Assembly (NCBI GenBank): GCA_020736575.1
Contig: JAGPYM010000014.1
Coordinates: 372,001-436,000 of the forward strand
DNA from: Thelonectria olida
Taxonomy: Eukaryota; Ascomycota; Sordariomycetes; Hypocreales; Nectriaceae
Direction of reading: 5' to 3'
Length of the DNA stretch: 64,000 nt
Below the pieces are notes generated by a model that did no database searches, was not told the origin of the DNA, and saw only the letters and a program-made list of their open reading frames with translations. This document shows, piece by piece, positions 47,571 through 60,750 of the stretch; within the stretch, counting starts at the first letter, position 1, and every line of letters begins with the position of its first letter. Position numbers and translations under genes: made by a program.

Positions 47571-47667
47571 CCAAATCCCAAAAACAGCTGGCTCGGACCT
47601 TGCGACGAACAATTCACCTCTTTTTGCCCCTTTGGCACTCGCCATCGATCGACGCCGTCCCCCGATC

Positions 47668-50600
47668 ATGGACGAGAACATTGGCCCTCGCCCCTCGGGC
47701 TCCCACGCCGCCCTGCCTGCTGCCGCGGCTGCACACCTCGTCTCCCAGTTCCTGCCATACGAGCCTGTCTCTAGGGCGACCTCGCCTGGCATCCCCTTCT
47801 CCAAGTCAGACGAGGACGACAAGAAGCGATACCGCCCGCGCACCTTTGCATACTTTCAACAGCTGCCGTTCGAGGTCGAGGAGGAGGCTCAGCGCGACGC
47901 CGCCCTGCAGGGCATCTTGAAGCAGCTGTACATTGCCGTCAAGGCTGAGGACTTCTCGCCCGGTGCCCTGCACTGGACTAGGGAGCTCCAGGGATGGCTT
48001 ACGCTCAAGTTCGAGATGACGAGGGAGCTGAGGGCGAAGCTGGCGAAGCTGTACTACTCGCTCGCCCTCTCTCCGGGTCTGGATGCAACTGCTGCTGATA
48101 GATTCCTGCGCATGGTTATGACCCTGACTAGGTGCGTTCTCCATCTTTCCTTTGCCATCATGTGACGAAACATTGACCGTTGTCTACAGGAAAAACCACT
48201 ACCTGAAGCCCGGCGAAGACCTCACCCTCGACTGGCGTCCACTATGGGACGAGATCAAGGCTTGGGTCCTGCCTTCCGAGGTGCCCGCCCACCAGAGCAA
48301 TCGACGTAGAACGGCGAAGCAGCTCCTCAAGCTGTGCACCCACGCCCATATATACTTCGACCCCGCCGATCGCCGGGCCATGCTCGAGGAGTTCCTGCCA
48401 TATTTCAGCGTCAACGAATTGCCCAATGCTTTCATTGTGGTCGGCGTACTCAATGCCTTGCTCCCTAGCCATCCAGCTCCTGCGCATGAGCGAGCATCGC
48501 AGCCGAGCGAATTCTTCCCGTCGCTGTTCCATCTTTGGTCCATCATTAATCGATCCAAGACATTTGACGTCTTCTTTATCGATCTCTTTTCACGCATGGC
48601 TAGGGACCATATGCACTATTCTGGTGTGCCCTTTACCGGCCATGGAATCTTCACCAAGGACCAGTCCGATCTGATCTTCACGGCCATCTTGCGACTGACC
48701 CAGATTCCTGTTGGACAGGCAAACTCACCCTATACACCGCTCGATTATCTGTCTGGGGCCGGAGCCTACGTGGAGAAGGATAAGAAGAAGTATCCCGTGG
48801 CGTACATGATTTCTCGTCTGATTGTGAGCTCTTTGTCTCCCGCCTGTCTGAAGGAGGAGGACTCCATCATGTCGAGTCTGGAGGGGTTCATGGAGTCCAT
48901 TGACACCTTTTTCCACCCCTCAAATCAGGGTTCCTGGACCACCATGCTGGCCCAGCTCACGTTGTACCTGACCGAGGGCTTTGTCTCTCGATGGAACCGT
49001 GAACAAAGTGGCGAGCTCGAGATCCCACCGGAGCGCAGAATCAACGACGAATTAAAGAAGCGATTCGTCTTGTCGCTGAAAGAAGTTACCTTTATGGGAC
49101 TATTCTCCAAGAGCAACAGGGTTTCATATTATTACTACAGTGCTCTCCAGTGCTTGGCCTATCTGGAGCCAGACCTAGTTCTCCCAGGAGCTTTGCAGCG
49201 ATTCTATCCAAGTCTGCAGGGCTTAGTCGAGGTCCACCGAACGACGTCCAGTCTGAATGGGCTACAGATGATTGCGAACATCATGTCCAAGCTCAAGGGA
49301 TATCGATGCCACATCACTGCACTTCTAGCTCTCGCTCTCCCCGGTATCGATGCCAATGATCTCAACAAGACACAGTACACACTCAACTTTATTCAGAGCG
49401 TGTCATACAGTATTCCCATGATGCCTTTGACCAAGGAAGGGGGCCACATTCACGACACGTCACTGGCCATGCAGTTTGTTCAGGGCGAGATGGATCGGAT
49501 GGAACGCGATGGCCAAAACGTCAAGATTGACTACAACAGCGAGTTAACTGACGAGGATGAGGCGGCAATCTTGCGATCGTCAACCACCGGTTTCGGTGAG
49601 TTCATCATCACTCTTCTCGGCAAGGTCTTCACACTATTGGAGAATCTCCCGGATGCGAACCAGATCAGGGGTGGGACCCCCGAGGATAATGTGATCAACG
49701 CCTTGCCAGCAGCACTTTCGCCCTTGTTTGCGTCCTTGTCACCAGAGCTGTTTGATGTCGCTCTGGAGAAGGTAGCAACATTTGTTTCGAGTCACGTTGT
49801 CCATCAGGCCAGGGATGCCATGGCATGGATTGTTAACGCCCTCTGCAAGGTGAACCCCGAGAAGACTCTCAAGGTCCTGATTCCAATGCTTGTTGTGAAT
49901 ATCCGAAACGAAATTGATTTCAACAATGCCGCTTCGGATCGAAGCAGTGGTACCGATTACCTGCCCCGTGATCGAGGTTTGGTGTGGTATGTTAGTATGC
50001 TATCCATGGCTGTTGTTCATGTCGGTGGCGAGGTCCTTACGCATAAGAAGGATCTCCGTGAGATTGCAGAGTACATGCAAGAGAAGTGCCGCGGGTTGCC
50101 AACTATCCTCATCTCCAACTTCATTCATCATCTCCTTCTCAACTTGACGCACACCTACCCCATCGATAGCGCCCTGTATGAGCCTAAGGTCATGGAACGT
50201 GGACTTGATGTCGATGACTGGGGTAAGACGACTGCGCCAGCTGACCTCACTATTCGCTGGCATCAGCCTTCGCCTCCGGAGATTGAATTTGCCGTGGAAT
50301 TATTTGACTGGCAGATCCTGACGGCCAAAGAGCAGATGGAAGCTCTAATGGGCGACAATCCTCCCGTCAGCAGAACCGGAAAAAACAAGGAGTGGTCAGA
50401 CGAGGTTTCGCGACTCATGCAGCAGATTCGCCTGGTCATTTCGGGCATGGCCACCATGTTCGACCCAGAGCGCGCAGCTGGTTTGGTCAAGACAGCGACT
50501 GGGGAGCGTGAACTGGGTGAGGATGAGGACGAGGACGAGGACGAGGATGTGATGATGATTGATGAGGATCCTCTTGCTGAGGTTGCTGAGGATGAGGAGC

Positions 50601-53600
50601 TCCGACCCAAGTTCCGTTACAAGGCGGGATACATCCTTAAACGATCGGATGCCGCCTACCACAAGATCCATGACTTGCGCGATGAGCTTGGGCACTTGCT
50701 GCACAAGATCCACACTTTCCTCAATGAAAACCAGGAAGATGATGTCAACAGCTTTACTGCCTTGTACTCCGCCTACCGCCACTGGATTACCGACGTTGGC
50801 ATAGAGCGCTCAGCGCACCCACTGGAAAGGCATTTAAGACTCTACAAGGCAGACATTGCTGCGTTCAAGATAAAGGGCCTCAGAAAGGTGTACCCCCGAC
50901 CATTACTCATCAAGCGAGCCGAAGCGTACCAACTGCTACGCCGCAAGCACAACGCATCAACGAGGCAGAAGAGTGAACTGGACAAGCGCCTCTTGCTAGA
51001 CCTGGCTGAATCCAGTTTGTCGCTCTATGCCGATGTGCGTCGTGTAGCACAGAGCGCCCAGGACTCTTCGCTGAAGGCCCTCATAGGTGGAAGGCCACTT
51101 GTAATCCCCGTCATCTTGGAGAAGTTCAGGCGTGCCATTGAGGATAATGACCATGATCGAATCAAGGGTGGCATGTATACCCTCCTCTTCACGTCGCTCA
51201 TCAAAACCTTGGTCAAGGACTGGCGATTCGCACCCGAGGCGATGCGGCTGTACATTCAGGCGGCTGCTATTGATAAGCCGTCTATCCAGAGCCTGGGTAC
51301 TTCTGCACTGTACACGCTAATCGACTTCGGGAAGCCATTTGAGCGAATGATCATCCTGGATCATGATGTTGTGAAAACCATCGAGCCGGCCGAAGACGTC
51401 TCGGCTGCCATCGACTCCCGCCATCAGTTTATCCTTCAGCGTCGAAATCGGGTGGAAGCCTCCAAGGCTGATCTTGGCTTGGAGCTAACACGTCTCGCCA
51501 AGGGTGCGCACTGGAAGATAGCTACTCGCTGCGCTATCTTTGCAACGAATCTTTGTCTTCGATTTGTTGGCATTGCCCCGACTGAATTTGTTGACCTGGT
51601 TGCAACTGGCACCAATGACCCTCATCCAGGACTAAGAGGCTATTACCTCAACGCTTTCACTTCGGTATTTACCGCCATCGACATGCGTGCCGTCTACGGC
51701 CATGACTATCGCAACTATCTACTTGAAAAAGAAACCGGCGACAGAAACCGGGTTGTGGTTCCTGTTGAGAAAGGCGATGCTGAGTTCACGAAGCGCTTCT
51801 TGGAAGCCTTCAAACAGCCTGAGAATGCCGAGTACATGGTTGACTCTGACCACCCTGGCTGGCTTGTCTGGGGTAAGAAGTTTGTCGCATTCCGTGCAAA
51901 GCCTCTTCCCTTCAATGTCTACGACGAAGTTGAGACTGCCGTTCGGGACCAGATTGGCAAGATCATGACTCGCGAGTGGTTCTCGCAGTGCTTCGACTAC
52001 CTCAAACAGGAGCCCCGAGATGCATCAACGGATAGGTTTCGCATGAGCAACGTGTATTTGCTGATGCACGTCTTTGATCTCATGCATTACGGCAAGACCG
52101 TAGTGACTCTAGAGGATGTCAAGGAGCTAACCAAGGAGGTGTATGGTGATGGTAACGACAAGCACCAACACCGAGCGACCTCGGAGATCTTGGGTGCATT
52201 GCTCGGAGGCTCGAGTGATGATCCACCAGAGATTCGAAACCGCGTCTGGGAATTTGCTGCTCCTTTCATCCTCAAGGTCTTTGCCGATGACTTGACTCCA
52301 GAGAATTTGCAGTACTGGCTAACGTGCCTGCACCTGATCCTGGATTCGAAGGATCCTCGGCGATCACATGAGATTGTCGGGGCCTTGCGAAAGTTCCGCC
52401 TCGACATGACGTCCAACGCCGCATTCAAGGAGTCTTCCAAAGTGCAGCTCTTAGAATTCATCATTGCGGACGGTGGTTGGCATTTCAGACAGGATCAGCC
52501 AATCTTGGATGATTTCCTGGCACACATTGACCATCCCTACAAGGCAGTTCGCGAGGCAATCGGTAGGGTAATTTCCGTCATTTACAAGACACGCTACCAC
52601 GAGTCCTTCGAGAACGTTGGAAAACTTCTCGAGGAGAACAAAGCAGCTTCGTCGATTGGTATCCGGCCGTACCAGCCGACGGAAGAGTTCTCCGCCACCA
52701 TCAAGGATGTCTTTGAGCGTCTCAAGAAATGGCGTCACGAGCGTACGCCCGGCCAGCAGACCCCCTGCTCGTACACGTCTGGCTCCAAGACGGTGCTAAT
52801 GTGGCTGGACTGCACCCTCTCGTCCCATGAGTGTACCGAATTAGTACCCTTCTTCCCCACCCCTTTCATGGAAGAACTCTTGCACATGATGGATGTCAAA
52901 GAGGATCCTGAGCTTATGAGGTTGGCATACCACGTATATCGCCATCTCCCCAACATTCCTTTCCGGGACGGTGAGGATGCCGAGTTCATCAACGCGCTCA
53001 TTAAAATCGGCAAGACTGCAGTTAGCTGGCATCAGAGACTACGGGCGTTGGTCAACATGCAGGTCATCTACTTCAGACGAATCTTCTTGACTCGAGCTCC
53101 GGAGCGAGAGCTCCTTTTTGAGAGCGTGTCAGACATGCTCGGCGACCCACAGCTTGAGGTGCGGTCCTGCGCTTCGACAACGCTTGCAGGCATGATCCGT
53201 TGTTCACCTCGTCGTATCCGTGAGCCCGTGATTACACACCTGAAGACTCGATTCGAGAAGGAGCTCCGACTCAACCCAATGCCTAAGCGAGGTCGCCAGG
53301 TTCCCGGAACGGAAACGCCCGTTGATGTGCACAAGCAGATCACGAGGCGTCATGCTGCCGTCTTGGGGCTGGGTGCCTTGATCGAGGCATTCCCCTACGC
53401 GACACCTCCTCCGGAGTGGATGCCCGAAGTACTCGCTACGCTAGCTCGAAGAGCTGCAGGCGATCCCGGTGTTGTCGGCAAGGCAACAAAGACAATCTTG
53501 AGTGAATTCAAGAAAACAAGACAAGATAGCTGGACGGTGGATCAGAAGGTATGTTTTCCCGCATAGCGTTGAAAGACGGAGTGGCTGTGTTCTAGGACTT

Positions 53601-53679
53601 TGCTAACATGCAGCAGTATTTCACCCCTGAACAATTGGAGGATCTCGAGGGTGTGTTGTGGAAGAGCTACTTTGCTTAA
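47668..53679 (+). CDS. BLM10: Proteasome activator Blm10/PA200
   Basis: Three exons, 47668-48131, 48190-53548 and 53614-53679, give 1,962 residues, in the family's normal range. The first join reads MTLTR-KNHYLKPGEDL. The last intron (65 nt, GTATGT...TGCTAAC...CAG) leads to the short final exon QYFTPEQLEDLEGVLWKSYFA. The protein is a HEAT-repeat solenoid that caps the 20S proteasome, and its C-terminal tail docks between alpha subunits. The tail here ends YFA where human and yeast proteins end YYA. An acidic run of alternating Glu and Asp lies at about nt 50518-50577, in a likely disordered loop. The start is set at the ATG in ATCATGGAC; an in-frame ATG at 47632 would add 12 residues. CAGCAG at the last acceptor allows one-residue alternative splicing. 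Confidence 0.95.
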
Positions 53680-55901
53680 GTTGACGAGGCTATTTCGAGT
53701 TCAACCTCGGGGCATTTGAGTATCATGACGGACCGAAGGTACCTAATGAATGCCCATGGTGTGCATGGCAGAAGATGGAAGGAATTAACTTGGGTCAGGG
53801 ATGTGAGCCAAAGGCCCGCTGGCGAAAATGGTGATTGCACTGCCTCTGTACTTTATATAAGGGTGGGATTCAGGGATACCTTGAGGTAATGCCAAACATC
53901 GATAGACTTTGTATACTAGGCAGCAGGGCTACTACAACACAGGAATGATATGGACATGACGCTTGCATAGGTAATTAACGATGGCGGTGAATGTGTTGTA
54001 TACTTTGGGCGGTAAGAGTGCGGTGTGGTGTGGGTGCTGTGGCGTACTGAGAATGGTACAAGCTCGACTGGAGGTAATACGAGGTGGGTAAGATGTATTT
54101 TGCCATGGACAATGACTTGGCATTCTTGCAAGGGTTGGGTAGGCCGGACCGCATGATGTCCTTCGGGCAGGCTGTGCCGGGCCTGGGACCGTTCTCCAGA
54201 GGTAGTTGAGGGCGTGGTGAATGGTGAAAGGTGGGAAATTTTCAAAGCAAGTGGCGTTGCGAAGCTTGACCGACACTTTTGGCGTGCTGCAGTTGCAGGT
54301 CTAGAGAAGCAGAAGCAAGAACGAGGCATATGGGGGAAAGGATTTTCAATAGTTTTGTGATGGTGTGGATAGGTCCAATCTGCCTTGGTCAGGGGATTGA
54401 GAGAGAAGAGAATGTTGGTTCACGGGAGACATGGGAGAGTGAGTGAATGAAACGGTGGGTGCAGTTACGGATAAAGTAGAGGAGTTCGGCGGTTACTCAA
54501 GTGGGAATAGAAGGAGAAAAGTCGGGAAATGGAGGGTTCATGGAGAAGTTGGATATGAGCATGGTTTGTGAAGATGAAGCTATTCCAGGGCCATGCGGAG
54601 GAATAAAGTACAGGCAGCAAGGGACAAAGCCTCCCCGCAGAAGACAGAAATGGTCGTTTCAGGGCCAATGGGATATTCGGCGGCAATAAGGAAATCACAA
54701 AGTGTATCAAAGGGGAGAGTTGATGACCCGGTCTGGAGGGTCGAGGGGAGGCTGTGGAGAGTGCGAGAGGGCCAATGAGAGGAGAGGTGAGGTTGGAAGA
54801 ATTGGGGAAGCGTGAGCCCAGTACTACAGACAGCCTTGCGAGGCGCCTGGGAGGGGAAAGTGGGGTAGTGCCTGACAATCAATCAACCTTGCAATCATCC
54901 ATTTATTGATGCTTCCATTGAGTGCCTGCGTGTCTTGGCTCCCTCGTGACAGACAGCCGGCGTGTGTGTCCGGGTGCGTGCCTGTGAGATTGTTTGGTGC
55001 TGTAGGGCTGCTTTGTTTGCGATGAGTGAGCGGGATTGGTTTTGATTCCCTGCATTGCATTGCATTGCATTGATGCTTGGTCACTGAGCACTCACTGATC
55101 TGTTCTGCTGAGTACTGATTGACAGACACCATTGACGGCGACGATGGATTTAGAATAGAATCCTCCAACAAACGAACACCACCGGGCAGCTTTGTCACTG
55201 CCAACAGAAAAGAGGGGCTGGCTTTATTCAACTTTTGGCCTTGGCAACATTCATCATCATCTTTGTTCCTTGCAACGTCTCCGATCTATTGTTAGGCCCG
55301 TATCTCTCATCTCAGCGGGGAATCAGGTACAACTCTTCCATCCTTCTCACTTCTCACCTCGCCTCTTTATTAGCGCCACAAGTCAAATCCGACGCGCCCC
55401 AACCTGTCATCTTTTTAGGACCTTTGGCGCCGGTCGACTCATTCGCTCTCTTTCAGCATCATCAGCCTCACTTCACTCCATCAGCCCAGCCTCAGTCCCG
55501 CGACCCCCAGGCCATTGCGGCGGCCGCTTTCCTACAATTCGCTTTCAGTCTCTACAAAGTACCTACTCTAGGTCCTTTGTCCATTTTGCCCACAAAGACA
55601 GCGAAGCATCCATCTTGGAGCTCACCCCGGTCGCCTGGGTTATTGCGTCCATTTCTCGACTCCGCCTGCCACGCAGTAGTTAATTTCTAGGCGCCCGTCC
55701 GCCGGCCGTGGGGTACGGGACAGTGGGCGCACCTTCACTCACGAGGCGCACACACTGGACCCGACCGCATCGCGGAGCATCTACCTAGTCTGTTCACGCA
55801 CCTCTTCCGCCTGCGCCTACTTCGCGACTCTCAACCTCAACGGCCTATTTTGTTCCCTCCCTGTTCAGAAGTCGGACAGTTTCTGTTCGAAAACTTATTA
55901 A
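53680..55901. other. Interval between BLM10 and the ADGF-type deaminase
   Basis: The BLM10 3' flank, then a stretch without a supportable gene. A TGCAT repeat lies at 55051-55070, and a CT-rich leader of the deaminase gene begins near 55.2 kb. Long reverse-strand frames between 53.9 and 54.9 kb are compositionally random. Confidence 0.5.
55051..55070. repeat. TGCAT pentanucleotide repeat
   Basis: Four perfect TGCAT units in intergenic DNA. Confidence 0.75.
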
Positions 55902-58005
55902 ATGGGGGGCCTCTGCTCCAGGTCTGATCCGGACGCTTCAGTCTCGGACAGCAAAGAATCATCCATCCACCATCTGCGGCATCAGCATCAGCAACAACAT
56001 CTTCAGCTTCCGCATTCTCCATCGTCAACCATGAAGAAAATCCTCACCCCTCGCGACCACAGTCGCCGCGTTGAGAGGGATGCGGCCCAGAGAATCATCG
56101 ACGCCAACGATGCCAACCTCGACGCATTAGATCCTGAAGGGCGTCTCGCTTGGTCCGGCGTCAATCCCGAGGCCGGCTTCGACTCTGTCGACGAGTACTT
56201 TGCGCTGCGTGAGCGCGCTCAAGAGCGACAAAGAGCTCGGGGGTTCGACTATGCCTGCTTTTCGCAGCGCACTCCCGACGAGGAGCGGGCTGAGGCTATC
56301 CTGCAATACCTCAGAGCCAAGGACGAGGCTGACGTGTATGATGCCGCGCCGCCCCGGATCGGCTTCGGCGGACAGAAGCATCCTCGGTTCGCCGGCGATC
56401 ACTTCTTGTCCAACGAGCCGCTCATCAACGAGACGGCTCTTCTCGACGTCGCCCGTCACTTGCCCAAAGGCGCTCACTTGCATATTCACTTCAACGCCTG
56501 CCTAACCCCGCACGTACTGTTGAACATCGCCAAGGGCATGGACCGCATGTTCATCACCAGCAACTTGCCCTTGGTAGCGGACAATGACCATGTGAATTAC
56601 AACCGGTGTGAGATTCAGTTTTCGTTGATGAGCCCTGAGAAAGAGTGCCCTGGGGACTTGTTCTCCCCTGCCTACGAAGCGAGACAGACGATGAGATTCT
56701 CAGAGTTTCTAGACAAGTTTGAGAGAAACTATCCCAACTGCTCAGCAGATGAGTGGTTGTTGAACAAGTTGGTATTTAATGAGGAGGAAGCACACAATTA
56801 TTTACAAACGGCCTCTGGGTAAGTCACTTCTTCTTCTTCTTCTTTTCACTCATATGACACATATTCCTAACTCATCTGGCAATAGGGCTTGGGAAAAGTT
56901 CAACGGCAGGACGAGAATGATGAAGGGCCTCTTCAATTACGAAACGGCTTACAGAAAGTATACACGTCTCTGTCTCGAAGACTTTGTCCGCGATAACATC
57001 CTATACGCCGAGATCCGGCCAAACTTTATGACCAGCAACCAGCTTTACCACGACGACGGCACGGGACCCATTGACAACTGGGGCATCATGGAGATTATCA
57101 TTGCCGAGGTGGAAACCTTCAAGGCCGACATGGCGCGAGAAAATAAGGCGTTTGGTGGGTTAAAGGTCATTTATTGCACGCCTCGGTCGTTCAAACCTGA
57201 GAATGTCAAGATAGCGCTTGACGAGTGCATTGAGTTTAAGAAGAGGTGGCCACAGTGGATTGCCGGTATGTCTTCAAGTTGGCAAATCCTCCATGTTAAG
57301 TATGCTAATGAACTGTCTAGGCTTCGATCTTGTCGGAGAGGAGGCCAAGGGCCGACCCCTTAAAGACTTTGTACCATTATTCCTCAAGTTCCAACAAAAA
57401 TGCAGGGTGCAGAAGCTCGACATACCCTTCCTCTTCCACTGTGGGGAGACGTTGGACATCGGAACCGATACGGACGGAAACTTGTGGGATGCGCTGTTCC
57501 TCAACTCGAAGCGAATCGGTCACGGCTTTGCGCTGCCTAATAACCCGGATATCATGGCAGGAATGAAGAAGAACAACGTCTGCGTCGAGTTGTGTCCCAT
57601 TTCGAATGAGATTCTGGGGCTCACACCTCGCGTTGGAGGACACTCGATGTACCAGCTATTGGCAAACAATGTGCATTGCACAGTAAGTTCCGACAATGGA
57701 ACACTCTTTAAGTAAGTTCTCGGAGAAGACATAATTGAGAAACATATCAAATGCTAATAATTGACAGGTCCTCTTTGTCTCACGACTTTTATCAAGCCAT
57801 CGTCGGTAGCAATAAAATGGGCATCTACGGACTGAAGCAGCTGTGTCTGTGGAGTCTTGAACACTCGTGCCTCGACGAAAAGGAGTACGCACGAATACTT
57901 GCGCAGTGGGAAACACAGTGGAAGGCCTTTATTGCGTGGCTCATCGACGAATATGGCGAAGAACACAAGCGAACGAAGCGAAGTTACGATGAGTTGGCAC
58001 AGTAA
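55902..58005 (+). CDS. Adenosine deaminase, ADGF/CECR1-like
   Basis: Four exons, 55902-56818, 56886-57265, 57321-57711 and 57768-58005 (introns 67, 55 and 56 nt), give 641 residues. The enzyme should hydrolyse adenosine to inosine and ammonia. The metal-binding HxH is in KGAHLHIHFNA. HCGE supplies a metal-binding histidine and the catalytic glutamate. KRIGHGFAL and VSSDNGTLF (metal-binding Asp) complete the site. The N-terminal ~150 residues form the extension typical of ADGF-type enzymes. Unlike secreted animal ADGFs there is no signal peptide. Instead the protein begins MGGLCSRSD, a good N-myristoylation signal (Gly2, Ser6) with a cysteine for palmitoylation, suggesting a membrane-attached cytosolic form. 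The Gln/His-rich segment at residues 22-36 is low complexity. Confidence 0.92.
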
Positions 58006-59175
58006 CGACCACGACGAGACTACCTGCGGGGATGTGCGAAGACGCACCGATCTTCTTTGTGCATACTTTTGTTCTTTTTATTGACCTTTTCTTTTTGGAT
58101 TTATTGGGTTTCGAAGCACGCCGCGTGGCGTTGGGCGTTTTCTGCAGAGGCGCAAAGGCTTGGGATTGCTGAGAGCTTCTTCAGAGAAGACGGATGGATG
58201 CTTCGCAGCGACACATGGGACAACACGGACAGAGTTGGAAATATCTCTTGATGATTTTAGATGACTACAAAGAGGGAGTGTGGTAAGATGCAGGAAAGGT
58301 TTTCATTTCTTGGTCAATATTTGTGGGTTTACTTACAGGTTCATATTTTGTCCCTCTACCTTACCCTCCGAAGTTCATGATACCTATTTCTTCTACGGCC
58401 TTTCATCGTTGCTCAGGCTTGACTAATGTGATTACTATATGCGCGATCTGCTCATATTGTTATATTTACAGAGATATAAGCGTTTAAACGTCTAACTAAA
58501 TGTTAACGTTGACTCTTGAGTTGTTCTGACGGATCATTTACATCTCAATTGCGGGGTCGTTGGCCGCAGCAACAGCGGAACCTTCCCGTCCCCGATGCAC
58601 ACCAATGGATGGAAGGCACGAGGCGTTGAGATTGGAAGGGACGGAGGGCACTAGGTTAGGGGGCACACCTGCGGGAGCTTGTTTCCCCAGTGGGTCGCCA
58701 AGTTTGGCGGACCACCTTCCTCCAGTCTCGCGAATGCAGCGCTGGGAGAGCTTCAATTCTTGGCCCCCAAAACTCCTCTTTGCTCACAAAACTCTTGCAG
58801 GTTGACGCGTTGCGGTTCACCTAGGCCTCACGCCACTTTTGTTTTTGCTTGAGCGAGTCTTTTTTCAGTGTTTATTTTTCCTGCTGCTGCTTCTTCTTGC
58901 TGCATCTTCGTTGCGTTGCGTCTCTGCGTTTCCTGCTGCGGTTTGCGTTGCCGAGTTGCCTCCTCCTTCTTCTCAAGTCTGCCTCTTTTATCGCGACCCG
59001 CTTGCGCATCAGGCTGTGCAAGCGCCGCCAAAGCAGCGTTGAACGAGACTCCGGGCTCCCTCTTCTACCCGCGAGCCCCGAATTGATCTCGATTCTCGTC
59101 ATCTTTCGCACCATCTATGCAATCACCTAATTTTCAGCACTACACGACAGCTATTCATTGAACACCCGCTTCGCC
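58006..59175. other. Interval between the deaminase and membrane-protein genes
   Basis: The 3' flank of the deaminase gene and a CT-rich leader from about 58.8 kb. No gene seen. Confidence 0.55.
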
Positions 59176-60750
59176 ATGTCCGAAGGCACTTTACCGGGTG
59201 CGCCTGGTTGGAAATGGTTCCCCGACGTCAAAAACAACTGGTCCCTCGATGTTGTCACCCTGCTCGCCGTCATTGGCGAGTCGTCCATGGCTGAGCACTC
59301 GCAGACCATCACGGCCTCTCTTCTCTGCCTTCTTCCCAGGCTGATTCCCGCCCCTCAGGCTCTCTTGAAGCCCTCGCGCCCGAATCGAATGCCTGAGACA
59401 CTGGCCAAGATGACGGGTGTCTATAGCGGCACCACGCTCGACTCGGTCGGCTTCTTCGCGACCATCATCACTCCACTTGACGGCTTGAATCCCTTCAGTT
59501 TCAAGGTACTCGAGATTCGGCACACGGACCTCAGCCAGTTTGGCGACATCGAGATTCCATCGCCACAGCGTCAAGGTGGCTTCTTTCGCCGGTCCATCTC
59601 TTGGGCCCGGTCCCTGACCAGCAGAGGGGACGGCTCTACTGGCTCAACCCATAAGAACAACCGTCTTCCTCGCGCACCCGCCGCCGACGAGGAAAATGGC
59701 GTTACCCACCAGATATCGTTGCATTCTCTTAGAAACGCCCGCTCTACCACATTGCACGATAACGAAGACAACGAGCAAATGCCCAAACCATTGAGGCGCC
59801 GCCCCACAGCGAAACAGAAGGTGCAGGATATGCTTGCGACGTCGACTCTGGCTAACACGGCAGAGGCGCCTGCTGTCCCTGCAAAGCTCTTCTCCCCGCT
59901 TCACATCTTGTCCGTCTTTTCTTGCCTTCTCAGCATCGCCCTCATCGTTTGTGCCATTGTCTGGAAGGATGGATGCGCAATCATTTCCGTCACTCTCATC
60001 TCCCTCGCATCGAGTGTTACAGGCTATGCCTCCTCGTGGCACCCGATTCTGATGAATCGCAAACACACAAATGAGGTTCCCAAGGGCGATGTCATGATTC
60101 GCACGAGAGAAGGTGCGTTCATTCTCATCAAGTGTACTGAGGAAGTTGCCCGCGAACTGTACTCGGGAACTGAAGAGTGCAAGTATCAAGTCGGTGGTCG
60201 CACCTACCGCGCCCTCATGGCCATTGGCACCATTCTCCTGATGCTTAGCGTTGTCCTCTTCGGAAACTGCGTATGGAATTCTCAAATCTTCATTGGTGGC
60301 TCATACATTGTTCTCAATGGCCTCTACTGGGGTCTGGGCATGCTTCCTCGCTCATACTTTTGGGACCTCTCGCGTTACGAATGGGAGGACGTCACCCCTC
60401 CAGATGCCCAGAACGCCGATGCAAAGACCAACCCCAACGACCAACGAGAAGGCCACCCCAGCTTCACTCGCACGCTCTGGTATGCTATTCGTGAGACCGA
60501 GCTTACTGGCTGGGTCGGTCGCAGCGGTGCGGCTCCGGGAACCGACCAGTGGAAGAAGTGGTTGAAGGAGGCTGAGGAGAACGCCAAGAAGGGAAACCGC
60601 ACATGGCCCTCAGTTGAACGCAAGGATGTCATCATGAAGGAAAATCTGCGTCATGGCGACGAGGACACAGCTGCTCAGCATGCTCCCGCTGTTGAGGTGC
60701 AGGGCCCTGCCAACACGAATCCCAATTGGAACAAGGACGCCTCGTTTTAG
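59176..60750 (+). CDS. Four-pass membrane protein, fungal, unknown function
   Basis: A single exon of 524 residues from the ATG in CGCCATGTC. The N-terminal ~120 residues contain a conserved-looking segment (WSLDVVTLLAVIGESSMAEH) that is amphipathic rather than clearly membrane-spanning. Residues 130-235 are basic and low complexity. Four hydrophobic spans follow at about 243-263, 267-287, 345-365 and 372-392. Between the two pairs lies a soluble loop with VMIRTREGAFILIKC and YSGTEECKYQVGG. After the spans come YFWDLSRYEWED and a charged C tail. I do not recognise a named family. The alternating pairs of spans with a small domain between them suggest a membrane-anchored regulatory or sensor protein, but that is only a guess. 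Confidence 0.8.
   Translation: MSEGTLPGAPGWKWFPDVKNNWSLDVVTLLAVIGESSMAEHSQTITASLLCLLPRLIPAPQALLKPSRPNRMPETLAKMTGVYSGTTLDSVGFFATIITPLDGLNPFSFKVLEIRHTDLSQFGDIEIPSPQRQGGFFRRSISWARSLTSRGDGSTGSTHKNNRLPRAPAADEENGVTHQISLHSLRNARSTTLHDNEDNEQMPKPLRRRPTAKQKVQDMLATSTLANTAEAPAVPAKLFSPLHILSVFSCLLSIALIVCAIVWKDGCAIISVTLISLASSVTGYASSWHPILMNRKHTNEVPKGDVMIRTREGAFILIKCTEEVARELYSGTEECKYQVGGRTYRALMAIGTILLMLSVVLFGNCVWNSQIFIGGSYIVLNGLYWGLGMLPRSYFWDLSRYEWEDVTPPDAQNADAKTNPNDQREGHPSFTRTLWYAIRETELTGWVGRSGAAPGTDQWKKWLKEAEENAKKGNRTWPSVERKDVIMKENLRHGDEDTAAQHAPAVEVQGPANTNPNWNKDASF

Larger units (their letters stand above)
45364..47667. other. Gene-free interval upstream of BLM10
   Basis: No supportable gene in 2.3 kb. It holds an AAAC microsatellite (46247-46265) and, from about 47.2 kb, a CT-rich leader with a CTCGT repeat (47552-47570) just before the BLM10 start. 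Confidence 0.55.

Noticed and set aside
53916..54882. Minus-strand frames of 100-137 codons after BLM10
   Set aside because: Compositionally random (Ser/Pro/His/Thr-rich), with no domain and no better frame by splicing.
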